From the NCBI GenBank assembly GCA_965214565.1, contig OZ243951.1:2604001-2668000 (forward strand): DNA of 64,000 bases, read 5' to 3'. Of the stretch, positions 24,841 through 34,759 are shown piece by piece. This stretch comes from VXYK01 sp965214565. GTDB taxonomy: Bacteria > Actinomycetota > Acidimicrobiia > Acidimicrobiales > Aldehydirespiratoraceae. Position 1 is the first letter of the stretch; every line of letters starts with the position of its first letter. Below the pieces are notes generated by a model. The model was given only the letters and a program-made list of their open reading frames with translations. It did no database searches and was not told the origin of the DNA. The position numbers and the translations under genes were made by a program.

Positions 24841-27550
24841 CGGTGTCTGGATGGGCCGGGTCGGGACGGTAGGGGTCGATCCCTGCATCGGCAATAGCAC
24901 GGCTGACTTCTTCACGGGTGGCGGTGCCTTCTTCGAGCATGGCCGACAGGACCGCAACGACCACGTTGCGGGCATCGATCTCAAAGAACCGACGAAGTGC
25001 TTCGCGGGTGTCGGAACGACCGAACCCGTCGGTTCCGAGGACATGCAGCGGGCGGGGCGTCCAGCGCGCGATCTGGTCGGGTACCAGGGTCATCCAGTCC
25101 GACACGGCCACTATCGGTCCTTCGCTGTCGGCAAGCCTCCGGGCTACGTTGGACAACTCGGGTGCGCGCTCGGGCGACAGCCGGTTGCGACGTTCCACGT
25201 CCAGCGCATCGGCGCGGAGTCGTTTGTAGGAGGTGACGCTCCAGAGTTCGGCGCCGATGTCGTATTCGTCGGCAAGTATCTGTTGGGCCTCGCGCGCGGC
25301 GAGGTTCAGGGTTCCCGAGAAGAGGATGGTTGCACGGCGTTCCGGCCCGTCGGGACCGTCGTCGAACTTGTAGATCCCGTCGGTGATGTCACGGTCCTGC
25401 ACATGGTCGGGCCGCGGCGGCTGTTCGTAGTTCTCGTTGTAGATCGTGATGTAGTAGAACACGTCCTCACCGTCGGCTGAGCGCCCGTCGGGGTACATCC
25501 GGTGCAGACCGTGGCGCAGAATCGTGCCGAGTTCGTAGGCGAAGGCGGGGTCGTAGGCCTCGCACGAGGGGACCGTGGAGGCCAACAGCATGCTGTGGCC
25601 GTCCTGATGCTGCAGCCCCTCGCCCAACAGCGTGGTCCGGCCGGCGGTGGCACCCATCAGGAAACCGCGCGTTCGAGCGTCAGCTGCTGCCCACAGCGAA
25701 TCGCCCACCCGCTGGAAACCGAACATCGAGTAGAACGTGTAGAACGGGACCATTGGAACACCGCTGTTGGCAAAGGCGGTGCCGGCCGCGATCCACTCGG
25801 CAGTGGAACCGCACTCGGTGATGCCCTCCTCGAGGATCTGTCCGTCCTCGGATTCGGCGTAGGACAGCAACAGGTCGTGGTCGACCGGTTCGTAGAGTTG
25901 GCCCTGCGGCGCGTAGATCCTGAACTCGCGGAACAACGAGTCCATTCCGAAGGTTCGGGCTTCGTCGGGGACGATCGGCACCACCCGTTCACCGAACCGC
26001 TTGTCTCGGAGCAGGTCCCGCAACACTGCGGTGAAGGCCATGGTGGTCGACACAGGCCGCCCCGAAGACCCCTTCTGAAGGTCTAGGAAGGGTGTTTCGT
26101 TCGGCAGCTTGAGCGGTCGCCGGTCGCGCACGATGCGGCTCGGCAGGGGCCCGTCTAGGGCGCGCCGCCGCCCCATCAGGTACTCGCGCTCCTCTGAGTC
26201 TGGTGACGGCCGGTAGTAGGGCGGTATCCCGTCTTCGAGCGACTCTTCGGAGATCTCGTCCTCCATCTGGAGCCTGGCGCGCAGTTCCAGGAGTTGTGCC
26301 TTGGTCATCTTCTTGATCTGGTGGGTGGCGTTGCGTCCCTCGAAGCCTTCACCGAGGGTCCAGCCCTTGATGGTCTTGGCGAGGATCACTGTCGGCTGTC
26401 CGGTGGTCTGGGCGGCGGCTTTGAACGCCGCGTAGACCTTCTGGTAGTCGTGGCCCCCGCGGGGAAGTTCCTTGAGGTCGTCGTCGTTGAGATGCACGAC
26501 GAGTTTGCGCAGTCTCGGGTCGGGTCCGAAGAAGTTCTCGCGGATGTAGGCGCCGTCCTCGACCGCGAAGCGCTGGTACTCGCCGTCCACCGTCTCGGCC
26601 ATCTTGTTGAGCAGCACCCCGTCGACGTCGCGGTGGAGCAGTTCATCCCAACGGCTCCCCCATATCACCTTGATGACGTTCCAACCTGCGCCGCGGAATA
26701 CTCCTTCGAGCTCCTGGATGATCTTGCCGTTGCCTCTCACGGGACCGTCGAGCCGCTGCAGGTTGCAGTTGACGACCCATTTCAGATTGTCGAGTCCAGA
26801 GCGGCCTGCCAACGAGATGGCTCCCAGGGTCTCGGGTTCGTCGCATTCGCCGTCGCCGAGGAAACTCCAGACATTGCTCTGTGACGTGTCGTCGATCTTG
26901 CGTTGGTGCATGTAGCGGTTGAATCTGGCGTGGTAGATCGAATTGATCGGACCCAGGCCCATCGAGACCGTGGGGTACTCCCAGAACTCCGGCATCAGGC
27001 GGGGGTGCGGATAGCTTGAGAGGCCGTTGCCGCCGACTTCCATACGGAAGTTGTCGAGCTGCTGTTCGTTGAGGCGCCCTTCAAGGTACGCACGTGCGTA
27101 GATCCCGGGTGCAGCATGACCCTGGAAGTAGACGTGGTCGCCGGGAAGTCCGTCCTCCTTGCCTCTGAAGAAATGGTTGAAGCCGACTTCGTAGAGCGCC
27201 GCGCTCGAGGCGAACGTCGACAGGTGGCCTCCGATGCCGTCGGCGGTCTTGTTGGCACGGATAACCATCGCCGCAGCGTTCCAGCGGATTATCGCACGGA
27301 TGCGGCGTTCGATGTTCTCGTCTCCGGGGAAGAAGGGCTGTGACTCAGCGGGGATGGTGTTGATGTAGGGCGTGCCGGTCGTCGGGGGAACGCCGATCTG
27401 CAGTTCATTGGACCGTTCGAGAAGCTTGGCGAGCAGGTATCGGGCCCGAGCCTGGCCCTGCCCGGCGTGGACAGCATCGAGGGAGTCGATCCATTCGGTG
27501 GTCTCGTCGGGGTCGATGTCGGGCAGTTGGCGGGAGAAATGGTCAGCCAT
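24833..27550 (-). CDS. aceE: Pyruvate dehydrogenase E1 component, homodimeric type
   Basis: A 905-residue ThDP-dependent E1 that decarboxylates pyruvate and acetylates the lipoyl group of E2. It has the actinobacterial/gamma-proteobacterial single-chain layout: N-terminal TEWIDSLDAVHAGQGQARARYLL, HLSTFASSA, the ThDP site SFLGDGECDEPETLGAISLA...NCNLQRLDGPVRGNG (GDG...N), and a C-terminal transketolase-like domain with HVLGTDGFGRSDTREALRRFF. ATG 27550 is chosen as the family N-terminus; the upstream in-frame extension has no homology. E3, E2 and lipoylation genes are at 40134-44889. The promoter region is shared with the divergent RNase H gene. Confidence 0.95.
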   Translation of the reverse strand: MADHFSRQLPDIDPDETTEWIDSLDAVHAGQGQARARYLLAKLLERSNELQIGVPPTTGTPYINTIPAESQPFFPGDENIERRIRAIIRWNAAAMVIRANKTADGIGGHLSTFASSAALYEVGFNHFFRGKEDGLPGDHVYFQGHAAPGIYARAYLEGRLNEQQLDNFRMEVGGNGLSSYPHPRLMPEFWEYPTVSMGLGPINSIYHARFNRYMHQRKIDDTSQSNVWSFLGDGECDEPETLGAISLAGRSGLDNLKWVVNCNLQRLDGPVRGNGKIIQELEGVFRGAGWNVIKVIWGSRWDELLHRDVDGVLLNKMAETVDGEYQRFAVEDGAYIRENFFGPDPRLRKLVVHLNDDDLKELPRGGHDYQKVYAAFKAAAQTTGQPTVILAKTIKGWTLGEGFEGRNATHQIKKMTKAQLLELRARLQMEDEISEESLEDGIPPYYRPSPDSEEREYLMGRRRALDGPLPSRIVRDRRPLKLPNETPFLDLQKGSSGRPVSTTMAFTAVLRDLLRDKRFGERVVPIVPDEARTFGMDSLFREFRIYAPQGQLYEPVDHDLLLSYAESEDGQILEEGITECGSTAEWIAAGTAFANSGVPMVPFYTFYSMFGFQRVGDSLWAAADARTRGFLMGATAGRTTLLGEGLQHQDGHSMLLASTVPSCEAYDPAFAYELGTILRHGLHRMYPDGRSADGEDVFYYITIYNENYEQPPRPDHVQDRDITDGIYKFDDGPDGPERRATILFSGTLNLAAREAQQILADEYDIGAELWSVTSYKRLRADALDVERRNRLSPERAPELSNVARRLADSEGPIVAVSDWMTLVPDQIARWTPRPLHVLGTDGFGRSDTREALRRFFEIDARNVVVAVLSAMLEEGTATREEVSRAIADAGIDPYRPDPAHPDTGA

Positions 27551-27669
27551 ATGTGTGTCTATTCTCGCAGGACTTTTCGGCTTTGGTTGAAGCTGTTGCC
27601 GGTTTTGCCGAAGTGCACTGTGCGTTCGGAAGAGGCCGTGCGCTCGGGAGACCGTGTTCGGGAGGGGGA

Positions 27670-28341
27670 GTGGTTGGAAGTCTCGGACAGAAGTTGCACA
27701 ATGGGCGCATCGGTACTTCACCCAGCAATCCGGTCCCAGTCAGGACGGTCTTTACCGACGGTGCCTGTCAGGGCAATCCCGGCCCCGGTGGTTGGGGCTG
27801 GGTGGTGCCCGACGGTCCCTGGGCCAGTGGTGCACAGGAAGTGACGACCAATCAGCGGATGGAGTTGACGGCGGCTCTCGAAGCGGTGCGAGCGTTGGGC
27901 GGTCCGCTTCAGGTGGTTTCCGATTCGACCTATGTTGTTCACTGTTTCCGTGACCGCTGGTGGGCTGGATGGCTGCAGCGCGGGTGGCGAACCTCCTCCA
28001 AGAAGCAGGTCTCCAACCGAGACCTGTGGGAACCTCTGATCGACTTGTACCGCAAAGCATCCGATGACATCAGCTTCGTCTGGGTCAAGGGGCACTCCGG
28101 CAACCGCTGGAACAATGTTGCAGACCACCTCGCGGTTGAAGCCGCGCGAGCTCAGACGGGTGCTGGAGGCGAGGACCTGAACGGCATCGACCTGGGAAGG
28201 TTCGGCCTCTCCGGCGGCTCAGGCACCGGCAGCCAAGGCATCGGCAGCCCAGGCAGCCCAGGCGACTCAGCAGGATCAGGCAGTCTCAGCCTGCCGGGAC
28301 TTGAGCCTCCCGAAGAGGAAGAGGAACTCAAGCTTTTCTGA
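27670..28341 (+). CDS. rnhA: Ribonuclease HI with a low-complexity C-terminal tail
   Basis: An RNase HI that cleaves RNA in RNA-DNA hybrids. All four metal-binding acids are visible: VFTDGACQGNPG (Asp), RMELTA (Glu), VVSDSTYV (Asp) and the final ADHLA (Asp), plus the KGHSGNRWNN handle-adjacent loop. The core spans about 140 residues and is followed by a roughly 60-residue Gly/Ser/Pro tail ending in EEEEELKLF, not part of the usual 155-residue enzyme. The start is uncertain: GTG 27670 sits just behind GGAGGGGG, while ATG 27553 and TTG 27694 are also in frame. The 3' end overlaps the convergent gene by 14 bp. Confidence 0.88.
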   Translation: MVGSLGQKLHNGRIGTSPSNPVPVRTVFTDGACQGNPGPGGWGWVVPDGPWASGAQEVTTNQRMELTAALEAVRALGGPLQVVSDSTYVVHCFRDRWWAGWLQRGWRTSSKKQVSNRDLWEPLIDLYRKASDDISFVWVKGHSGNRWNNVADHLAVEAARAQTGAGGEDLNGIDLGRFGLSGGSGTGSQGIGSPGSPGDSAGSGSLSLPGLEPPEEEEELKLF

Positions 28342-29227
28342 GAGCGTGCCGCAGTGCATCGGCGAGATCCGGTTGACAGAACTGGTAGCCGCCGGCCAAC
28401 AACGCTGCGGGTTCTACTCGCTGGCCGGCGTACAGCAGCTGCTGGGTCAGCTCCCTTCCGAACTTGGCCCACATCACCGCTTTGGGCGTCGGCAGAACTG
28501 TTGGACGCCCCAGCACCTGTCCGAGGGTCTTGGTGAACTCTGCGTTGGTGACGGGATTGGGTGCTGTCATGTTGACAGGTCCGCTGACGTCTTTGTCGAG
28601 GAGCCAGATGATGCCCTGCACCATGTCCTGGATTGATATCCAACTCAGCCATTGGCATCCGTCGCCGATGCGTCCGCCGATTCCGAGTTTGAAGAACGGG
28701 AGTTGGGCCTTCAATGCGCCTCCGTCGGGCGCCAACACCACACCGGTGCGAAGATATGTGAGCCGAGTGGATTCCTGTGCGGGAACAGCAGCCCGTTCCC
28801 AGGCGCGCACGACGTCCGCGAGGAAGCCTTCCCCGGCTGAGCTGATCTCATTGAGTCGCTCGCCTCCCCGGTCTCCGTAGAGGCCGATGGCCGAACCCGA
28901 CAGGAACACCGACGGAGGGTTCTCGGCAGCGGCGATCGCGTTCGCCAACAGCGCCGTAGTCGTGGTCCTGCTCTCGAGTATCCGGGTCTTCTGGGCTTCG
29001 CTCCAGCGTCTGTCCGCAATCGGTTCTCCGGCTAGGTGTACCACCGCGTCGATGTCTTCAAGGGAGTCTTCAGCCAACTTGCCGGACGCGGGATTCCAGA
29101 ATCTGGCTTCGGTGTGGTCGTCGGTGCCGGACCGCAGTAGACGAACCGGTGTGTGGCCTGCGGCTTGCAGCGCCTTGACCAGCGATGTCCCGATCAATCC
29201 GGTGGACCCGCTCACCAGTACTCGCAT
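28328..29227 (-). CDS. TIGR01777-type NAD(P)-dependent epimerase-like protein
   Basis: A 299-residue short-chain dehydrogenase-like protein of the SDR39U1/YfcH group. It has an N-terminal Rossmann motif VLVSGSTGLIGTSLVKAL, VVHLAGEPIADRRW, the SGSAIGLYGDRGGE active-site area (the usual catalytic tyrosine is present as Y in LYG) and a C-terminal DUF1731-like part (PTPKAVMWAKFGRELTQQLLYAGQRVEPAALLAGGYQF). The substrate is unknown for the family. ATG 29227 has GGGAGG 6-7 nt upstream. Confidence 0.88.
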   Translation of the reverse strand: MRVLVSGSTGLIGTSLVKALQAAGHTPVRLLRSGTDDHTEARFWNPASGKLAEDSLEDIDAVVHLAGEPIADRRWSEAQKTRILESRTTTTALLANAIAAAENPPSVFLSGSAIGLYGDRGGERLNEISSAGEGFLADVVRAWERAAVPAQESTRLTYLRTGVVLAPDGGALKAQLPFFKLGIGGRIGDGCQWLSWISIQDMVQGIIWLLDKDVSGPVNMTAPNPVTNAEFTKTLGQVLGRPTVLPTPKAVMWAKFGRELTQQLLYAGQRVEPAALLAGGYQFCQPDLADALRHALRKA

Positions 29228-29323
29228 CGTCGTCCTCCCATCTCACTTCTCGTGCTTGGTCGAGTCAGCCTCTATGCTTGCGCGAATCATAGAGTGCCGA
29301 GTTCTTCAGGGAAAGGCCCAAAG

Positions 29324-29560
29324 GTGTCAGACGAACAGGTCAACCAACGGAGAACAAGGCCCGGACTCGGCAAGTTCGTCGCTGCTGCGCTGGTGGCTGC
29401 GGCGCTGGTCGCTTTCGTGGTTCAGAACACCGACAGTACTCCGGTTCAGTGGTTCTTCATCGACCGCAGTGCACCGTTGTGGCTGATCATTGTGGTGTCA
29501 GCAGTCGCCGGCGCCGTTCTCAGCGAGATTCTGGGCTGGATCATCCGCCGCCGCCGTTGA
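29324..29560 (+). CDS. LapA-family (DUF1049) membrane protein
   Basis: A 78-residue two-helix membrane protein: a basic N-terminus (QRRTRPGLG), a first membrane helix (KFVAAALVAAALVAFVVQN), the family motif QNTDSTPVQWFFID, a second helix (PLWLIIVVSAVAGAVLSEILGWII) and a basic RRRR end. This is the LapA domain layout, known in lipopolysaccharide assembly in proteobacteria but of unknown role in actinobacteria. GTG 29324 follows GGAAAGG. Confidence 0.85.
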   Translation: MSDEQVNQRRTRPGLGKFVAAALVAAALVAFVVQNTDSTPVQWFFIDRSAPLWLIIVVSAVAGAVLSEILGWIIRRRR

Positions 29561-29621
29561 GGGTCCCGGAACTGAGCGACACGCGACTCGTGCTGCACCC
29601 CACCCGAGCGACGGTCCCTCG

Positions 29622-30062
29622 CTAGTTGATGCTGACCACAACGCTGACGATGGCGACGCACAGTACCAGCAGCGTCAAGAAGTTGGCGTAGAAGACGCTC
29701 GCTCGCCGCTCCGAGGCTTTGGCCGCCTGCTCGACAATCCCGGCGAGAGCAAGGTGGACAGTAGCAAAGCCTTCCCTCATCTCGGCGCGGACCGTGTTGA
29801 GACCGACTTCCAAGTTGGTCCTGGTTGACTCCTCAAGGGCCTTGAGGTCCTCTTTGGTGGCGAACTTCTCGGCTAACCTCTCAAGGTCTTCTTTGGTGGC
29901 GAACCTCTCGGCTAACCGTTCAAGGTCTTCTTTGGTGGCGAACTGTTCCCAGCCGCCTGGTGGATGGTTATCCATAATGTAATGCGCCTGTTCAGGGCCT
30001 AGTTTTTCAACCAGTCTCTCGAAAATCGCTACTCGTTGCTGCTCAGCTTCGATATAGGACAC
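29622..30062 (-). CDS. Coiled-coil membrane-anchored protein with FATKEDLERLAE repeats
   Basis: A 146-residue protein. After about 45 residues there are three near-identical 14-residue units (FATKEDLERLAERFATKED...) predicted as an amphipathic coiled coil, a further helix (NLEVGLNTVRAEMREGF) and a C-terminal membrane helix (NFLTLLVLCVAIVSVVVSI). It resembles DUF1640/CCDC90-like and phage-associated KEDL-repeat proteins; function unknown. GTG 30062 is chosen because GGGAGG lies about 9 nt upstream; TTG 30083 is an alternative. It lies at the edge of the accessory island. Confidence 0.7.
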   Translation of the reverse strand: MSYIEAEQQRVAIFERLVEKLGPEQAHYIMDNHPPGGWEQFATKEDLERLAERFATKEDLERLAEKFATKEDLKALEESTRTNLEVGLNTVRAEMREGFATVHLALAGIVEQAAKASERRASVFYANFLTLLVLCVAIVSVVVSIN

Positions 30063-30344
30063 TACTAGACACCTCCCTGCCAATTCAGGAATGTTGCGCT
30101 TGGATCAGGGGGAAGTCTGAACACTGCCTGTGCGACGCCGCGCCGCCTATCGCGGACCATGATACACAAAAGATAACTAAGATCATTGTTTAGCATTGAA
30201 ATTCTTGAGAGCCGACCCTAGCCTCCAGTGCCTGGATCCACCGGTGAGGGCCGTGACGACCAGCAAGGCTGTCGGCGCTTGTTGCGATCGAATCGCAGAG
30301 CCGGTAGCGCGGCAACGCTGGGATCTGGTTAGGGTCGTCGGTTC
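30063..30344. other. AT-richer intergenic segment bordering the defence island
   Basis: No coding potential that I would defend. The stretch about 30160-30215 is locally AT-rich compared with the surroundings and marks the left edge of the island. TAGGGT at 30330-30335 is a candidate -10 box 9 nt before GTG 30345. No tRNA or attachment-site repeat is recognisable. Confidence 0.5.
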
Positions 30345-33307
30345 GTGAACAACTTCCTCCTTGATCGCGATCCGACGACTTGGGCAGCACCGGAGCGGTT
30401 TCCGTCTGCGCTTGTCCCTGGCGGAGTGTTCGTCCAGGACGCACCGAGCGGCTTGGAGGTGACGGTGGTCCGCGCTACGCGGCGGCCGTCCGCTGCGGAC
30501 TTGCGCGACGGATGGTCGAAACGGCGGGCTGGCCGCGCCAGCCCTGTGCTGCTCGTGGCGTTCTACCCGACGACCGAAGGCGAGCGGGTGTCTCTGTGTG
30601 GTCCAATCGGAGACCCGCCGCTGGTGCATCGCGACCTCGAGGTCTCGCAGGTCGAGAGACTGGCTGAAGTTGCACTGAGTGAGCCGAGCCACCATGCCGC
30701 CACTCGCTTCCTGCTGGCAGCGGCCTCGGAGTTGGACTCCCCGTTTCCGGGTCTCCGAAACGTCGGTTTGTTGGCGACCCAGGAGCTCAGAGTCGGCGTT
30801 CCTGATCGGCCCGACTGGGTTTCGGCCACCCGCAAGGCCTCAGTCTTGCTGGGAAGGCGGGGGCGTCGTCTGGTTGAGGGCCTGGGGTTCCGAATCGAAA
30901 CTTTGTCTACCAACGCCCAGATGCTCACAATCAACAACCGCAAGCACGCGGTGGCGGTGTTCTGTGATGACGACGAGCCTTTCGAGGCGCCGTCGGGCCG
31001 GTTCGACAACACCTCACCGGTTTCTAGGGCGCTTGCCCTGGCCGATCAGGAGCGGGTCGATTGGGTGATCCTCACACGATCCTCGGAGATCCGCCTCTAC
31101 GCCGCCCGTCCCGACACTGGCGTGGGTCGGAAGGGCCGGGCTGAGACGTTCGTGGAATTGAACCTTTCCTTGGTTCCCGACGATTTCGCGGGCTATCTCC
31201 AATTGCTGTTCTCCGCCGACGCCCTTCGCGACGACGGCACCCTCGAGCAGATTCTTGAGCGGTCGGCTGACTATGTTGCCGAGTTGGCTGTTCGCTTGCG
31301 TGAACGGGTGTACCACGAAACGGTGCCGACCCTGGCCAGAGCCGTCGCCGCTCGGCTCCAATCTGAACCGGGCAGCGAAGGCTTGAACGAGAGCGACCTG
31401 GCCGGAGCCTACGAGCAGGTGATGGTGATCCTGTTCCGGCTGTTGTTCGTGGCCTATGCCGAGGACAAGGACCTGTTGCCCTACCGCTCCAACGGCAAGT
31501 ACGCGGACCACTCGCTGTCGCACAAGGCCCGTCTGCTCGCGGAGGATCGCCACAAGGGCGCAGACGACTACGACGCGGGCTCCACTGATCTGTGGGACGA
31601 CGTGAAGCAACTGTGGGGTGCAGTCAATCTGGGCAACCGCGACTGGGGCGTGCCTGCCTACAACGGTGGCCTCTTTTCTTCTGATCCCCAGGTGAGTCAT
31701 TCGGGGGCGGCCATTGCTGAGATCACACTCAACAACGCCGAGTTCGGCCCAGCCCTGTCAGCAGTGCTGGTGGACGAGGGGTCCGAGGCCGAGGGCGTGG
31801 GCCCGGTGGACTTCCGCTCTCTGTCGGTGCGGGAGTTCGGCACCATCTATGAAGGCCTGTTGGAGTCGAAGCTGTCGGTGGCCCAAGACGACTTGACCGT
31901 CAAGTCCATCAAGGGCAAGGAGAATTACGTACCCGCCTCCGATGATGACGAGGTGGAGGTGCGAGCAGGTGAGGTGTACTTCCACAACCGTTCCGGTGTC
32001 CGTAAGGCAACCGGCTCCTACTTCACCAAGCCGTTCGCTGTCGAGCACCTGCTCGACAGCGCCCTTGAACCGGCCCTAGACGATCACATCGCCCGCTTGG
32101 ACGGCCTGCGGGAATCCGGTGACGACGCCGCGTTGGCCGAGGCGTTCTTCGACTTCCGATGTGCCGACATAGCCATGGGCTCGGCTCACTTTCTGGTGGC
32201 CGCGGTCGACCGCATCGAGGCCCGCCTGTCTGCGTGGTTGACCCTTCATCCCGTCGCGGCGGTGACTGCGGAACTCAACCGGCTGCGCAACACAGCGCTC
32301 GAGGCGCTGGGCGATCTCGCCGACGCCACCGAAGTCGAACAGTCTTCCCTGCTGCGCCGCCAGGTGGCCCGGCACTGCATCTATGGAGTCGACAAGAACA
32401 GCGTCGCTGTCGAACTGGCCCGGCTCGCGATCTGGGTACACACCTTCGTTCCCGGTTTGCCGCTGTCGTTCCTCGATCACAACCTCGTCCAAGGCGACAG
32501 CCTGACCGGCGTGGCTTCGGTCGACGATGCAGCTGCCGCCGTGAAGCCGAGGGGAAGCAGAGCGGATTCGTCGTTGTTCGTGTATCTGTTGGAGGAACTG
32601 CTGGAAGAGTGTCTGGGGCCGTTGGCCAGGCTCGGGCGCCTCAACGATGCCGACAAGTCCGAGATCGACGAAGCACGCGCCGCGCGCGCAGAGACCCGCG
32701 AAGCTGTCGCACCGGTCAGGTCGGTGTTCGATGTGGCTTCCGCGGTTCGTGCCGGGGCCATCAAGATTCACAGCGATTTCGATTTCAGCCCGGAGAGCAT
32801 CGCCGCGTTGGCGCAGGAACCAGAAGTTCAGGAAGCTGTCCGCCGGCTCACGCCCGTCCACTATCCGACAGCTTGGCCTGAGGTGTTCGCCCGAACCGGA
32901 AAGAGCGGCTTCGACTGTCTGCTCGGCAACCCACCCTGGGAGAAGGTAGTGGTGGACCGAGAGGTCTGGTGGGGCATGCACTTGCCCGGTGTCCGCGCGC
33001 TTCCGGTGGCGAAGCGCCGCGCACAGATTGATGCTCTGGAGGCTGCTCGGCCGGATCTGGCTGCTGAGTTCGAGAATGAGCACAAGCGGACTGAAGCATT
33101 GAAGTTGGTGCTGCGAGCCACGTTCGCGAACCTCGGTTCTGGCCAGACCGATCTCTATAAGGCCTTTGCCTGGGCGAATTTCGCACTCTGCAGTGAAGGC
33201 GGAAGGCTCGGTATTGTGCTTCCCCGTTCGGCTGTGTCAGATGCGGGCATGGCCAACTGGCGCAAGGAGATCGTCGCCGTACCTACCGGAGGCGCACAGG
33301 TCCGCGC

Positions 33308-33323
33308 GGGGGGGGGGGGGGGG
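33308..33323 (+). repeat. Homopolymer tract of 16 G inside the methyltransferase gene
   Basis: Sixteen consecutive G residues. With 16 the reading frame runs out at 33533; with 15 or 18 it would end at 33552; with 14 or 17 it would continue to the AC tract. Long G tracts inside modification genes are classic contingency sites in other bacteria. Confidence 0.95.
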
Positions 33324-33355
33324 TGTCGACGCGAATATCGGTGGCGACCGTCATC

Positions 33356-33512
33356 AACCACAAGGGATGGGTGTTCGAGGGGGTCCACAACTCCTACACG
33401 GTGGCGCTGGTGGCGGTCACCCGATCCTCTCGGTCGTCACCTGCCTCAACACCAAGCAGTGGGCGTTCGACGGTCTCGACGGCCGATACACGGTCGCGCT
33501 GGTCTCGGTACG
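33356..33512 (+). repeat. Imperfect direct repeat, offset 92 bp, copies in different frames
   Basis: The segment beginning at 33356 (INHKGWVFEGVHNSYTVALVAV in one frame) and that beginning at 33448 (LNTKQWAFDGLDGRYTVALVSV in the next) are clearly related. The offset is 92 bp, not a multiple of three, so the two cannot both be read in one uninterrupted frame. Confidence 0.7.
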
Positions 33513-33770
33513 AAAGCTCAACCGCAGAGCTGAACCAAGGGGGTGGCTTTGACGGCGACCCCGACGAGCCCCACGTTGCCGTCTACCCGGGGCCTGCGAG
33601 TTCACTGACCCAGTTTCACGAGTTGGTGGACGGTAAACCCGAGCTGATCCCAGTCTCTGAGTTCACGCGGTGGTCCAACACTGCCGCGTTCCCCCAGATA
33701 CCGACCCGCCCTGCCTTTCGGGTATGGCGCAAGATCAAGGCGCATCCCCGCTTCGACGGTGCAGATCTGC

Positions 33771-33790
33771 ACACACACACACACACACAC
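33771..33790 (+). repeat. Dinucleotide tract (AC)10
   Basis: Ten AC units preceded by C. Entering in the 33323 frame, 10 units lead to a stop at 33925, 9 units to a stop at 33990, and 11 units to the full C-terminal region ending at 34763. Confidence 0.95.
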
Positions 33791-33820
33791 CGCTGGCGAT
33801 TCCGTCCGGTCCAAGGCGAT

Positions 33821-34000
33821 CTCAACTCAACGAACGACAGAAAGAGGTTTCTCAAGGACGACGGGCGTGGGGCTTCCATCCAGTCTCCGAACTTCACTCG
33901 ACTCACGACAGGTCCAGATTCGTGAGCGACGATGGTATTTCCGCCCGTCACGAGAACTCGACTCCACCAATGACAGGAAACGGTTCATGAAAGACGATGG
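33821..34000 (+). repeat. Three imperfect tandem repeats, each in a different reading frame
   Basis: Copies start at 33821, 33892 and 33957 (71- and 65-bp spacing) and encode LNSTNDRKRFLKDDG, LHSTHDRSRFVSDDG and LDSTNDRKRFMKDDG. Each copy is in a different one of the three frames. Only the third frame continues into the C-terminal domain. Confidence 0.85.
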
Positions 34001-34759
34001 AGCGGCCGCAGGCACAGCAACCCCAACGAATCTCGTCTGGCCTGTTTGCTCTGGAAAGAGTTTCAACCTCTGGCGGCCGGATACAGGCGACTATTACGAC
34101 AGCGTTGTTGCCGCGAGTATCACCGCGCACCTACAAGAAAAGCGATATCGGCGGAGCAGAGTCAAGTCTTCAGCTTTCTCTCAGATCGATGAAGCGCTGC
34201 TGGCCGATCCAACAACTCTGGCCTGCATGAGAGCAAGGATCGTATTTCGCAGGGTAGCTAGGACTACCGATACTCGTACTTTTGTGTGCGCCCTTGTCCC
34301 ACCCCACAGAGTCACCACAGAAGCCGCCTCCTATTTCGAACAGGTCCGAGGGGAGATATCCGACGAAGCGTATCTGTTGGGGCTTCTGTCGTCGATGATT
34401 TTCGATTGGCAACTCCGCCGTGTCATGGAATTGACCCTCAGTTTTACGGATCTTATGGCGACATCCCTCCCCGACCCTGGTAAGGGTCACCCGGTGCGTG
34501 ATCGGGTTGTTGCGCTTGCTGGGCGGCTCGCCGCGACGGATGAGAGGTATGCGGATTGGGCTGCCGAAGTCGGTGTACCTATCAGGTCAGCGAACGATGA
34601 GGAGACCAAGCAGGACCTGATCTGCGAACTCGACGCGTGCGTCGCCCACCTCTACGGGTTGGATGAAGACGACCTCGCGGTGATCTACGAGACCTTCAGC
34701 GAAACCGTCGACTACACCGACCGCTACGCGGCGGTCCTTCAACACTTCAGGAGGTTGGC

